NCBI GenBank assembly: GCA_019400425.1
Contig: JAFREE010000073.1
Span: 1-64,000 of the forward strand
From: Hymenochaete sp. R1
Taxonomy: Eukaryota; Basidiomycota; Agaricomycetes; Hymenochaetales; Hymenochaetaceae
Direction: 5' to 3'
DNA: 64,000 nucleotides
The notes under the pieces are model-generated. The model worked only from the letters and a program-made list of their open reading frames with translations. It did not search any database and was not told the DNA's origin. Below are positions 24,367 through 36,976 of the stretch, piece after piece. Position 1 is the stretch's first letter. Each line of letters starts with the position of its first letter. The translations under genes and the position numbers were made by a program.

Positions 24367-27300
24367 ATGATGACGACCCGAAAAATCCGCGAAGCACCGG
24401 GTCTGCTGCGCCAGACCGTACCCAAGGACGAGCCCATGTACGTTCCGTTTTCGTTTCGTTTCGTCCTCTTGGCCCCTCCTCGACGACCCGACGATTTTAC
24501 GACGCTGACCGTGACGGCGATGATAGATTACCGATAGACGGCGAGAGGAACGTTCTCATCACGTCTGCGTTGCCGTATTGCAATAACGTACCCCATCTTG
24601 GTGAGTTTCTGGTTTCTGGTTTCTTCGATTTCGTTACGCTCCCCCTTTTCCCCCTCACTTCTCACCTCCCGTCTTATATTGCTTGTGACGCTTCACGTCT
24701 TGGACCGGTTGGGGGCGGTACTGACACTGACGCCCGTTATGCCTGATTTTCCGTACAGGGAACATTATCGGGAGCACGTTGAGCGCGGATGTCTTCGCGA
24801 GGTTCGTCATGTCATCATTGCTTTTGTTTTTCGTTTTGCGTGCGGTATGGGGACTGAGTCTGAGCGATATCGATATGGGGACTGTTTAGGTATAATCGTA
24901 CGTGTGCCGTTTGCTTCGCTTTTCTTCTTGTTTCTTATTGCTCGGACTCATGAATCACTTTTCTGCGTATGCGCATATATGCTATTGCGATGCACATTCC
25001 TCTCTCCCGCGCCCTTCCTCAACCTCAACCCTCCGCTCGCCCACCCCATTTCTCCGCTCTTTCCCTCCGACAATCTCGCGAACCTCCCCTCCCCCAAACA
25101 TCAGGCACGCGCAACCGCCGCACGCTCTACGTCTGCGGCACGGACGAGTACGGCACCGCAACAGAGACGCAAGCGATGAAGGAGGGTATCACGGCGCAAG
25201 AGCTGTGCGATAAGTATCATCTGCTGCATCGGGCGACGTATGATTGGTTCGAGATCGCGTGAGTCGAGTTGGTCTCTGTTTTTCTTTTCTTTTCTTTTTA
25301 TTTGCGGTGGGGAGGACGAGGGCTGATTAGATGTATTGGTGGTTGTGGTTGTATTTGGGATAGGTTCGATCATTTTGGGAGGACGACGACGCCGCAGCAT
25401 ACAGAGTGAGTTATATCCCCCCCTCTTCTCTTTCTATATGCAGGAGCGAATCGCGGAACGGGGTTATGACTCGATAACTTATCGGGCTTTCTAGGATTTG
25501 CCAAGAAATATACACCAATCTGAGTAAAAACGAGCTCCTATCGAAACAGACGAAGGAGCAGACATATTGCGAGGAGTGCCAAAAGTAGGTCTTTTATGAT
25601 CTCGTACTGGATATGACCGAGGATGCGCGTCTAATGGAAAAACAACGATTCCAGATTCTTGGCTGATCGGTTCGTCGAAGGTACATGCCCTCACTGCGGC
25701 GCAGACGTACGTAGATGTCTCCCTTTCTTTCACTCCTCACCCCCCCCCCCCCCCCAATCGAATCTTATCCTTTGCTCCTATTCTCTCCTAGGACGCCCGC
25801 GGAGACCAATGCGACGTCTGCAGCCGCACCCTCGACGCCATCGAACTCATCAACCCGCGCTGCCTCATCTCCAAAGCGCACCACGTCATCCCCCGCACCT
25901 CCGCACACATGTACGTCCGGCTCGACGCCGTCCAGCCGCGCACGGAGGAATGGATCAAACGGTCCTGGAAGGCCGGCGGGTGGTCGCCGAACTCGGTGAT
26001 TGGGAGCGACGGGGCGATCATCGACGCGAGGATGAAGGGGGGGTTGAGGCCGAGTCCTGTGACGAGGGATTTGTCGTGGGGCGTTCCGGTGCCGGATATT
26101 GAGGGAGAGGATAATCAGGAGATGAAGGGGAAGGTGCTTTGTGAGTGCTTGTGCGGGTGTTTGCTGTTCGGTGTGTCAAGGAACTGATTGAAGCATCTTT
26201 AACGTCGTCACAGACGTTTGGGTATGTATCGTATCGTATCGAACTTCACTATCTCTCCGACCTGAACCATCGCCATCTGATTCGACTAACGTCTTCATAT
26301 CTGTTTATCTATCTAGTTTGATGCTCCAATCGGATACCCCAGTATCAGCGCTAACTATACGCCCGAATGGAAACGCTGGTGGTTCAACCCGGAACACGTC
26401 AAGCTGTTCCAATTCATGGGGAAAGACAACGTCTATTTCCATACCATCTTCTTCCCTTCGATTCAGCTTGGGGATGGCCGCGACTGGACAATGCTCCATC
26501 ACCTTTCTACCACCGGTATGTCTGTTCCATAATTTCCTTCGGGCAACTGCAACGCTATTAGCGGGTAGTGTCACATCGCGCTGTGCTCTCTCTCGTAGCG
26601 TGGCGTTGCGCCATATGCGAAGTAAGATACGGAACGACTGACTTGTTTATTGACTTTTGGACTTTAAATTGGCGGGATAGAGTATCTGAATTACGAGGGC
26701 GGCAAGTTTTCGAAGAGCCATAACCGTGGTGTGTTCGGTCCTGCGGCAAAGGATACGGGCATCCCTGTGTCTGTCTGGCGCTACTACCTCCTCTCGTCCC
26801 GGCCGGAGACACAAGACGCGACGTTCTCGTGGGCGGAATGTGTACGTGCCGTTGTGAAGTTGTTTACTTTTTCGTCTTCGTGCTTAATTCTCTGTACCAG
26901 ATCGCGGCCAATAATAACATTTTATTGAAAAAGTGAGTCCGAGCCCGTAGGTGATATGTGGTTTCCCTTTTCGTGCCTACCCATCAGGGCCACACCATAC
27001 CCATCATGCTATATACCCATATCATTCCGATTCTAACATCGACCTCCCCAGCCTCGGGAACTTCGTGAACCGCGTCCTCACCTTCGTCGCCAAGAACTAC
27101 TCCGGCGTCCTCCCCGACAGCACCCTCCCCACCGACGCCCCCGGCCCTCTCTCCCCCAACGACCCCACCGACGCCGACTTCATCTCCGACGCCAACGCCC
27201 TCCTCGCGCAATACACCGACGCCATGGAATCCGTGAAACTGCGACTCGGCCTCCAACTCATCATGGCCCTCTCCTCGCGCGGGAACGCCTACCTCCAGTC

Positions 27301-27958
27301 CTCCTCCCTCAGCACAGCCCTCAAGACCACCCACCCCGAGCGCTGCGCGCAAGTGATCCTGCGCGCGGTCAATCTGATTTACGTGCTCTCGGTGTTGGTG
27401 GAGCCGTATATGCCGTCGACGGCGGATGCGATGTTGGAGATGTTGGACGCCCCGCGGAGGACGGTGCCGGAGGCGATTGGGGTGGATTTGGTGCCGGGGC
27501 ATGTGTTGGGGACTCCGAGGCTTTTGTTTAGGAATATTAAGGAGGAGATGGCGGAGGTGTGGAGGGAGAAGTTCGCGGGGTCGAAGAGGGACGAGGGGGC
27601 GGCGGGGGCGACGGCGACGGCGACGGGGGCGAGGGCGGGGACAAAGACGGAGTTGCCGGCAGAAGCGAAAGGAGGACCGGGGACGAGCGCAAACGCATCA
27701 GCCACGAGTAAACGAAAAGCGGCAAAGGAGGCCAAGGCGAAAGCAGGCGCCGCGCTGGAGTATACGGGGCCCAAGACGCCTGAGATGGTCGCGCTGGAGA
27801 CGGAGATCGCGAAGCAGGGCGACGTGGTGAGGCGGTTGAAAGAGGGTGGGAAGGCGGTGGGCGGGGAGGAGGTGGTGAAGGCGGTGGGCGAGTTGAAGAG
27901 ATTGAAAGAGGCGCTTGCGGTTGAGGTTGGGAAGGTGCAGGGTGGGGGCCAGGCGTAG
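24367..27958 (+). CDS. MES1: Cytosolic methionyl-tRNA synthetase
   Basis: Fourteen exons: 24367-24437, 24527-24600, 24759-24801, 24890-24897, 25105-25258, 25364-25405, 25495-25584, 25655-25706, 25792-26140, 26214-26221, 26317-26515, 26681-26841, 26901-26932 and 27052-27958. The total is 2190 nt in frame, 729 residues. The class I catalytic domain shows [16 protein letters not shown] (HIGH-like), YVCGTDEYG, a zinc knuckle with two CxxC pairs ([21 protein letters not shown]), [20 protein letters not shown] and the KMSKS-like loop GGKFSKS. A helical anticodon-binding domain follows. The last 130 residues are A/K/G-rich and end in a helical hairpin that resembles a WHEP-type tRNA-binding appendix. 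The enzyme charges initiator and elongator tRNA-Met in the cytosol; no mitochondrial targeting peptide is seen. Two ATGs lie together (24367, 24370). Confidence 0.95.
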
Positions 27959-30159
27959 GAGTGAGTGAGGACGCGATCGTGGTTGAGGTTGTTGAGAGGG
28001 GTACTGGTACACCATCATAAAAGAGATGGATCGACAAGAGAGGAGGTTGGGAGAAGGAGCGTATTTCCTAACAAAGGTGGGGACACAAATAAGTATAAGC
28101 TATCAGGTATGTACTGCACTGTACTACTGTACTACACTGTACGAAGCCATGATGTTGTATTTGTACGATTTGCACGAGGTTATACGCAGAAATTGAGAGA
28201 AGCTATAACAACATTTACACTCAGGCCAGTACTAGCACCATTAAACCGATCACGAAGAAGAATGCAAACTCTGTAATTTCGGTGTTCATGCCATTCATAC
28301 CATTTTGCAGAGCAGAAAGGACATCTCGCTGTCGCCATTAATATTAGCAGCACCTTCAAATACTCAAGTATCGAAGCTTAAGTAGAACGCGTCCAACATA
28401 CAAATACTTACGAAACCATCGTTATTTTATTACCCCCAAACACCGACACTGACACTGAACAAAGTATCCCGAAACCCCCAGCCGAGTGCCGAGCGGGCCG
28501 TCTAGCAGACAGATAGAGACAGTAGAAAATAAAACAATCAGCTGGCTGGCGTATGCATCATCATTCCATGCACCCATGTAGCGCAGCGCGCAGATAAGAC
28601 GGGCTAAAGGATTGCATGACACATGTGGTCAGGGACTCGATAGACTTGGACCTCCCGTTCGTGGATCTCGATTTCTCGATTCATCGGGCGGACTGTGGAC
28701 TGGCGAGATGGACCCGCACCCGGACCTGGAGTTTCCGGTTGGTAAGCTCGGAATTGGAGTGAGATGTCCTGCCCTAAGGAAAGGGGTAGCGCTGGGTCGT
28801 CGGTGCTTGGGAGATGTCGATGTTATAAAAAAATATTGCCAGTACTAGTCTGCCAGTGAGTAGTAGAGTACTGGTTCGAGCCGGTGTGGTATGCGGTCAA
28901 AACGGGCGAATTTCAATCACGGTAACAAGTTGAACCTCGGACTCGGGGGCGGCTCCGGGTTCGGAACGGCGTCCACCGTTCGTCCGGGAGACTGGAGACC
29001 ACTAAGTACAAGTAGTACCACCGGCCTGATCGAGTCTCTCCGAGCCTATAGCTGCCCCTCCGTTTGTCAGACTCGATCACATCGGGAAAGCGGTAGCGGG
29101 CCGGGACGGTGGCGATCCATAGACCATGCGCTTCCGTATCCACCACACGACACTTGAGCGGTGCACTTTCCTCGGAAGTCGGGATCGGGTGCTTGAAGTG
29201 TTCGTTCGACTCCTTCCTCTGATAGCACGCCATCTTCGAAACGAGACATAGACCCGGGAACGCACGCGACGGGTCTTGCTATGTTTATCGTTTATCACCT
29301 CTACTATCTAAGACAAAAAAATCTCGCGTGTTTGAAGGAACGAAACGAAAAGGAGACGGGTGATTGGGAAATTTTTTGGCACGGAGAAATGGACGGGTGT
29401 CGGTGTCGGTGCTGTTCTGTTTCGTAGTCGTTCGTCGGCGCTTTTGGGTTTCTCTTTCCGTTTGAATGCTCTGTGCCTGTTCGACTCGGGTCCAATCAGT
29501 AATGTGCTACTACTACTGAGGCTCCTCTCTCTTTATCTTCGTTCCGGGAGCGCGTTTGCTAAACACGCAGCGCCCGTTGGCACTAATGTGATACATGCAA
29601 AGCTCCGGAGAAGGACATCAATTGCTGGCTATCAATGGAGCACATGCAACCATCTTTCTACATGACGATTCTGTGTACTGTTGCCGAACACGAGCATGAG
29701 ACGTTGATGGGACGAGCTGAACTGAATGAGATGATGGAAAACTCTAAAGGCTCCCAGGACGCTCTATCGCCGGTTCTGGCTCTCCTCCTGACGGCCAGGT
29801 CAGTCCTGAATCCTGAATCCACGTCGGGCAGTCGACGACCTCCATGTTTATCAATTACTGCGCCATATGGTCCACCCATTCCATCTATAACTTTATCCCT
29901 TTCCCGTCTCCGTTTACCCGGATCACCAACCGGCCCATCCCCTCCATCTCCTCCGTGAAGGTATTTTAAAGCGGTCGACATTCGACAGATCCCCCGAGTT
30001 GAACGTAGGGGCTTCTTCTTTCCTTTCCTTTCCTCGACCTTTGCTGTCATCTCCATCAGCTCAACGACCTTCTCCCCTTTCCTCCCACCCTCACCCACCT
30101 TCCCAAACGCCTTGAGCCAGCCAGCTAACTAGCCAGGTAACTCAACCCGGTGATAAAAG
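27959..30159. other. 2.2-kb intergenic region
   Basis: No gene or RNA recognised between MetRS and the POT transporter. The last 200 bases (about 29960-30159) are pyrimidine-rich and probably hold the POT promoter and 5' UTR. Short frames (28612-28848, 28891-29157, 29658-30098) show no motif or exon chain. Confidence 0.3.
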
Positions 30160-32665
30160 ATGACCACTCCCTTCGAGCCCAGCGACCTCGCCTTCGCCTC
30201 AGTAGCCCACGCCGAAAAGAAGGACGCCGACGCACACACCCACGTCGCACACGACCTCGAGAAGAAGTCCCTCTCAGATGGCGCTGACACCAAAACCTCA
30301 TCCGTCGTCGGACACGAGCTCCCGTCTGAGGAGGATGAGCTTCATCTGCGTCGTGTGCCAGATCGGATCCCGTTGAAGACGTTCTTGATTGCGTACATTG
30401 AGTTGGCGGAGCGGTTCTCTTTCTACGTGAGTGCTGTGACCTCCTTCACCTTCTCTCCCTGTCTTCGTCCTGCTTGCCGCCTCTTCCCTATCTCTCGCCG
30501 CCGTACTGCATTGCAGGGGCTCTCAAACCCCTATCCCTATCGTAACGTATCGCACATCATTGGAAGAAGCGTTATCAGTAGACGGAGTCTGTTAGCAACC
30601 GGTAGCGCAGGTGGATGGAGCGGAAGCGAGATCATAGCATATGCCGTCTTTAGCATTTCAATTCCCTTCCGTGACCTCGTGCTTCTCTCATTCACGTGTT
30701 TCCTCTTGGCCCTTCTTTTTTCGGCCTTGCTTGCTATTATTTGCTTCGGAGTGTCCCAATGGCTAACTCTATTTTTAAATTGGAAAATGGCTTGCAGGGC
30801 AGCACGGTCGTGTTCACCAACTATATCCAACAAAAGATGCCGGTAGGCTCGAGTACGGGCGCTGGAGGTGCTGATGGCCAAAGTAAGCATCTTCACACTC
30901 AAATGTCAGGAACAAACAGAATGTTGAATGAATCATTGCAATTATTGTTCAGGTGGTGCTCTCGGAATGGGCCAACGCGCCTCCACCGGTATTACGACGT
31001 TCAACAACTTCTGGTCCTACGTCACTCCTCTGTTCGGTGCGTACATCGCCGATACGTACCTCGGTCGCTTCAAGACTATTGGTTGGTCTATCCTCGTTTG
31101 TATCATTGGCCACATACTCCTTATCGTGTCGGCACTTCCACCCGTGCTCAAGGACACGCAAGGAGCTCTCGGGTGCTTCATTATTGCTGTCATTGTCATG
31201 GGCGCTGGTACCGGTGGATTCAAGGCCAACATCTCGCCGCTGATTGCGGAGCAGCACTCGGGGACTATTCGTGTTGACACGCGAAAGTCTGGTGAACGTG
31301 TGATTGTCGACCCTGCGTTGACGACCGCTCGTGTTTACATGGTAAGTGCATGGTCCGATTGATAAGGTGGAAATTGTATTAATTTGAGGAATTATTGTAG
31401 TATTTCTATTTCTTCATCAACATCGGTGCACTTATCGGACAAATCGCCATGACCTACGCTGAGAAGGTTAGTTATCCTTTTTTCGAACTCGCAATTGCCT
31501 CACCGATTGATTTTTCTGTTGCTTTAACAGTACGTTGGATTCTGGCTTTCGTTCACCCTTCCGACTATCGTCTACCTCTCTGCTCCGATGGTCCTCTTTG
31601 CCGGCCGCAACTTGTACACACGTACACCGCCCACCGGATCTATCCTCCCCAGCGCGATGCGCGTCCTCCGCTTCGCCCTGAAAGGCACTTGGTCCTGGAA
31701 CCCCGTGACCTATATCAAGAACGTCAAGCGGCCCGAAAACTGGGACAAGGCTCGTCCAAGCCACATGGACGCCCAAGTCCTCGGCGAGAGCGGCAGACCC
31801 AAGTGGCTCACCTGGGACGACAAATGGGTGGATGAAGTCCGCCGAGGCGTTAAGGCATGCTGGGTCTTCGTGTGGTACCCTATCTACTGGCTCACCTACA
31901 ACCAATGCAACAACAACCTGACCTCCCAAGCCGCTACCATGACCACGCATGGTCTCCCCAACGATGTCCTCTCCAACCTCGACCCCTTCGCGCTCATTAT
32001 CCTCATCCCGATCTGCGACAGCCTGTTGTACCCCGCCATGGCACGCGCAGGCATCCGATTCACGCCGATCAAGAAGATCACCTGGGGATTCTTCACCGGT
32101 GCTGCAGCGATGATCTGGGCAGCCGTCGTGCAGCACTACATCTACAAGACGAGCCCATGCGGGTACGAAGCCGCGACGTGCGAAGACTCGGAAGGCAACG
32201 CGCTCGTGAGTCCGCTGAACGTGTGGATCCAGACGGGCAGCTATGTCTTGATCGCGATCTCGGAGATTTTGGCGTCGATTACGGGGTTGGAGTACGCGTT
32301 CACGAAGGCGCCGAAGAATATGAGGAGCTTGGTCATGTCGGTGTTCTTGTTCACGAGTGCGATTTCGTATGCGCTTGGCGAGGCGTTTGTCTGTAAGTGT
32401 CTGATTCGACTCTTCGTCCTCCCTCCCAAACTCGTCGTTACTAGACCAATGTTTCTGACACATTCTCTCCTTTTTTCTAGCCCTTTCGGCAGATCCTCTT
32501 CTCGTTTGGAACTACGGCAGCATGGCCGTCCTCGCAGCCGTCGCTGGTGTGGGCTTCTGGTTCACTTTCCGCCACCTCGACGCAGAAGAAGAGAAACTCA
32601 ACGAACTCACCACCGCCGACGTCGACTCGCGTCATCCGCACGTCCTCCCTGAGGGTGAGAAGTGA
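30160..32665 (+). CDS. PTR2: POT/PTR2-family di- and tripeptide transporter
   Basis: Six exons: 30160-30426, 30798-30882, 30953-31341, 31401-31466, 31531-32392 and 32481-32665 (1854 nt, 617 residues). Both PTR2 signatures are visible: LFGAYIADTYLGRFKTI after the second helix, and YFYFFINIGALIGQ. The family's IELAERFSFYG near residue 85 and GTGGFKANISPL are also present, followed by a C-terminal half with the usual helices. These symporters use the proton gradient to import di- and tripeptides across the plasma membrane. The first 75 residues are hydrophilic and cytosolic, a typical site for ubiquitin or phospho-control. Intron 1 (371 bases) is five times longer than the other introns. With the OPT gene this is the second peptide-uptake gene in the window. 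Confidence 0.95.
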
Positions 32666-33717
32666 GAACGCGGTCGAGATGTACTTTCTCGATCGTTCTC
32701 CCTCTCGCTTACTTCGACGTTTCGCTTCGTTTCTTCTTCTTCTTTTCTTTTGTTGCTGTTTTGCTGGTTTAGGGCTGCTGTTGACTGTACATGTATATCA
32801 CCTTCGACTCTTCGACGACGACGACGTAATCCCCTTCCTCCCTCTTCTTCTCTTTCCTTCCCCGTATTTTCCGGTCTTTCTCCCACCTCTCCCTCCCTCT
32901 CGTTTTCTTGGGCCCCTTGATGACCGACGATTTTATTCCTGAAATTGACTTTGACCTTCTTCATGTTCGTACGGCGTGTTGTACGGGTGTTGGTTAGCGT
33001 GGATAGACGAGATGGAGATTGAGATTGACGACGACACATCGACTCACTACACCGACGGAATGAAAATAAAATAATTGCCAGTGGGGGATTGGGCTGATTC
33101 AAGTTCAAGTCGATGCCTGAAATCGCGCACCTTTCAAGTTTTGTCTCAGACTCAGATAAAAGAGCTAGGTGTGGTTTAAGGGCCGGCTTTCCGACCAAAG
33201 CTGGAAGAGAGTAGTACTAGTGCCGTGTTGATTGGTTGTCGTTCAAGTTGTGTGCGAAATCATAGTTCATGGTTATGGTTGAGAGTGAGTCGGATGGAGG
33301 CGAGCGAATCGACACGGAAAGACGCCGAAGATGGAGATGGGAAGCCGAGGTCGCCGGAATCACAGCTCCGGGGCACCGCCTCAGCTCAGAGCTTAGCCTT
33401 GGACGCCCCCCGAGCACATCGCCGCGCGCAGTCGCAGTCGTCTCCGTCTTACGCCCAGCAAGCACCGCATTCAAGTTCACCCTCGCGCTCGGTTCTTTGC
33501 GTCCCTTTATCAAGACCCATCGCCTTGCCAGTAATATTAGTATCGTATCTCTACAGATACAGAGAGAAGGACTTCGTTGCTTCGTTGCTTCCGAGTTCTA
33601 ACGCCTCAACGTACGACATACGACATACGACTTCTAACTTCAACTTCTAAGGCTTGCACGCGGCAAGAAAGAACGACAGAACACACACACACACACACCG
33701 CACCAGACACACTCACG
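32666..33717. other. Intergenic region with AC repeat before the metacaspase
   Basis: No gene recognised. A short (AC)n microsatellite lies at 33681-33698, about 20 bases before the metacaspase start, within its presumed 5' UTR. T- and C-rich tracts downstream of the POT stop look like a 3' UTR. Confidence 0.4.
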
Positions 33718-36555
33718 ATGTGGAATAATAACGGTGGAGGGTACAACAACAACGGCGGTGGTGGTGGGTTCCCTAATCCGAATCAGCCGCCGTATTATGG
33801 TGGTAATGGAGGAGGGTACGGTCCTCCTCCTGGTGCGCCTCCAGGTCCGGGTGGTCCCCCTGGGTTCCCTGCGCCTCCTCAAGGGTACGTTCGCGTCGTG
33901 TCCTTTCTTCGTCGGTTCGAAGCATTTCACTAATACAATACAATCTAATCCAATCACTTTCAATCTCGTCTCGGAACCGTTGACTAGATTTGGGTCAGTC
34001 TTTTTTATCTCACTCCACTCAGGCTGTCACTTGCGTTTCTATTTGCTCGCTCGCTCGGACCCGACTCTGACTTTGACTCTGACTCTGAATCGTGCGTGTA
34101 GGAATTCCGGATATGGTGGGTACGGCGGTGGACCTCCAGGAGGGTACGGTGGGCCTGGTGGTTATTCTCCTCCGCCAGGCGGACCCGGAGGTTACGGACC
34201 TCCACCGGGGCCTCCACCTCCTCAGCAGCATCATTATCAACAGCACCAACAACATCAGCATCAGCAACAGCGAGGTTATCAACCATCGTACGCGCCTCCT
34301 CCTGGCGCCCCTCCAAGGTGGGCGAAGTTCTGAGATTAGCGGATGCGTTGGTTGCGTGTCGGGAGTTCTGACTGCTTTTTCTTGTTTTTCTTTCTTAGTG
34401 GTGGGTACGGCTCTGGTGATGGGGGCTATGGGAGAAGGGATTATGGAAGTGAGGGAGGGTATGAAGGCGGCGGGTACGTGTCGTACTTTATTCCATTCAG
34501 AGTCCCCGGCGTAAATGCTCACTGCTACTGTTTATCACCTCACGATAAAGTTACGCTCCTCCCTCTGGACCCCCTCCTCCCAACTACAACTCGTATCCCT
34601 CAGGTAATCTACCTCTCATAAAACCAACTCGGATCGGATGTACGAACGTATATGCTAAAAGATGACTTTAAATAGGCGGAAGTGGAAACGGTGGACCACC
34701 GCATATGCCCCCGAGCGGCATGCAGAACTACGGTCCGCATTTCGAGGGGGCGAATCACGAGGATATGCAGATGGGATTCCAGTACTCGATGTGTACGGGT
34801 CGGAAGAGGGCGTTATTGGTGCGTCGGATCACGTTCCCCTTTCTTAATTTTCGTCGTCCCTTTGGATTGTGGTATCGTTAAGCTGGTTGACTAATGTGGG
34901 TTTGCGTCGTTGGTATTCGCTTTGGTATCGGGATTGTTTAGATCGGTATCAACTACCTCAACGATTCGCAATCGAGGCTGAGAGGATGCATCAATGATGC
35001 GCAGAACTTGAAGAGCTTTTTGATGTGTACGCTGTTAACTACAGATCATGTATTAACGTTGACCGGTACGCTCGGATTTTTTTTCTATTACGTAGCTCGC
35101 GGATACACAGAAGGCGACATTGTGATGCTCACGGACGACTCGAGTAACCCTATGGAAATCCCAACAAAGGAGAACATCGTATGTCGTCTCATCACCCGTG
35201 TTGGGAAAGAGGTTGATCCGGATTGATTGTATGGTTGACAGCTTCGAGGCGCTCATTGGCTCGTTCGGGATGCACAGCCGAACGACTCCCTTTTCTTCCA
35301 TTGTATGTCTTTCGATGCACTTTGACTTTGACTTCGGACGGTATTTAGGCTTGTGTTTTGACCAACTCGTCGAAATCGATAGACTCGGGACATGGTGGAC
35401 AGACGAAGGACCTTGACGGTGACGAAGCTGACGGATACGATGAAGGCACGTTTAGTAGCATCTCGTTTGCGTTCAAAAAGGGTCTTATAAGTTTACTTCA
35501 CCAGTCATCTACCCGGTTGACTACAAGACGAACGGGCATATCGTTGATGACGTACGTCGTTGAATTGTCGTTGATGATGCCGACCAGTTGATTGGTTGCG
35601 TTTCCTAGGATTTACACACTATTATGGTTTGGCATTGATATTGACTCATTTAGCGGAATACGCGGTCTAAAAGCATATCTTTAGGTCAGGCCTTTGCCCG
35701 CTGGCTGCCGACTCACGGCCATCTTCGATGTGAGTTACATTTGCAAGATGATATTTCCATTTCCAAGTCTTAAGCGAACCTTTCTCAGTCCTGCCACTCT
35801 GGATCTGCTCTCGGTACGTATCATGTCTACCTATTTCCATTCCATCCAAATTTAACCCTATCCTACGACCCTTCGTAGACCTTCCCTACATGTACTCCAC
35901 CGAGGGCAAGATCAAGGAGCCCAACCTCGCCGCCGAAGTCGGCCTCGGGCTCGTCGGTATGGCCAAGTCGTACGCGCAGAAAGACATGGGCGGTGTGCTC
36001 AAGGGCGCGATGGGTTTGTTCAAGAGCGCGACGGGGAACACGCAGAAGGCGGAGGAGTATTCGAGGAGGACGAAGACGAGTGCGGCGGACGTGGTACGTG
36101 TTTCGCACGGATGGGTAAAGGATTTTCGGCGGCTAACGTGCCTTTCTTTGTTTTCTCTTTCTCTTTCCCCCTCTCGTAACTAGATTTCGTGGAGCGGATG
36201 TAAAGATAACCAGACGAGCGCGGATACTGTCGAGGCTGGCGAAGCGACGGGCGCCATGAGCTACGCTTTCATCGAATGCCTCAGTACGTCTACCCCGTCC
36301 TTTCTTAATCTTAACTCCGTTCGAATTCCCGGTTGTTATCAAATCAGGCCAAAACCCGCGACCAACCTATAAAGATCTCCTTCAGAGTATTCGTGGAGTG
36401 CTGGAGACAAAGTATAGTCAGAAACCGCAGTTGTCTGCGTCGCATCCGATTGTACGTTTTCCTACACATGTCTTCTAGATTGGGGTAACGAATGCTGACG
36501 CTATCTTATCTATTACTGTACTTCTCAGGATACGAGCATCATTTTCATCTTTTAA
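33718..36555 (+). CDS. Type I metacaspase with Q/G/P/Y-rich prodomain
   Basis: Seventeen exons: 33718-33884, 34102-34317, 34399-34473, 34551-34603, 34676-34818, 34942-35026, 35096-35178, 35242-35302, 35383-35445, 35505-35551, 35609-35626, 35685-35729, 35789-35813, 35879-36093, 36184-36283, 36348-36451 and 36529-36555. The sum is in frame (1527 nt, 508 residues). Residues 1 to about 200 are P/G/Y-rich with a QQHHYQQHQQHQHQQQ stretch. The caspase-like p20 begins at KRALLIGINY. It carries the catalytic His in YSGHGGQTKDLDG and the catalytic Cys in DSCHSGSALDLPY. The p10 part has ISWSGCKDNQTSADT. Fungal metacaspases cleave after Arg/Lys, need calcium, and act in stress, ageing and aggregate clearance. 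The intron after exon 9 uses a GC donor. Confidence 0.93.
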
Positions 36556-36976
36556 GGTTTGTCGCGGTTCCCTTTTTGTCGGAGGACATTCATCGAACCG
36601 TACGGGACTTGTCTGCTAGATTGGCGTGTCTGAAGTTTGTGGTGTTGAGATCTCGTGTTGTACCAAGAAGAGAAAACGAGACTATAACAACAGTCCACTG
36701 TTTCCATATTTATACTGATACAAATCAAAATCAAAATGTTCCTTACTACTCTCAATCTATCCTGTTTCGTATTACTTATTACTTGTACCGTGTATCGTAG
36801 AAAAACGTATATATATTCTCAAAGCGTCACAAGCCCCCAAGCAGATAGATCATAAGTCTACGCACAGCGCTACCGACGAAGCGTGGATGATACTCTACCA
36901 AATTTCGAAAAAAGCTCAAGAGAGCTCGAACACACCAGGGTGAGAGTGGAAGATAAATCAAATAGTTAAAAAACCT
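36556..36976. other. Metacaspase 3' flank
   Basis: About 420 bases between the metacaspase stop and the tRNA gene, AT-rich, with no coding signal. It probably holds the 3' UTR and, at the right, the tRNA terminator side: a short T-run complement (AAAAAA) near 36968-36973 fits a Pol III stop for the minus-strand tRNA. Confidence 0.35.

Noticed and set aside
27537..28037. 166-codon proline/serine-rich minus-strand frame
   Set aside because: Mirror of the repetitive MetRS C-terminal coding sequence; no independent splice or promoter signal.
31468..32463. 331-codon minus-strand open frame
   Set aside because: Antisense to the main POT transporter exon. It is long only because of the codon bias of the real gene, and no family pattern is visible.
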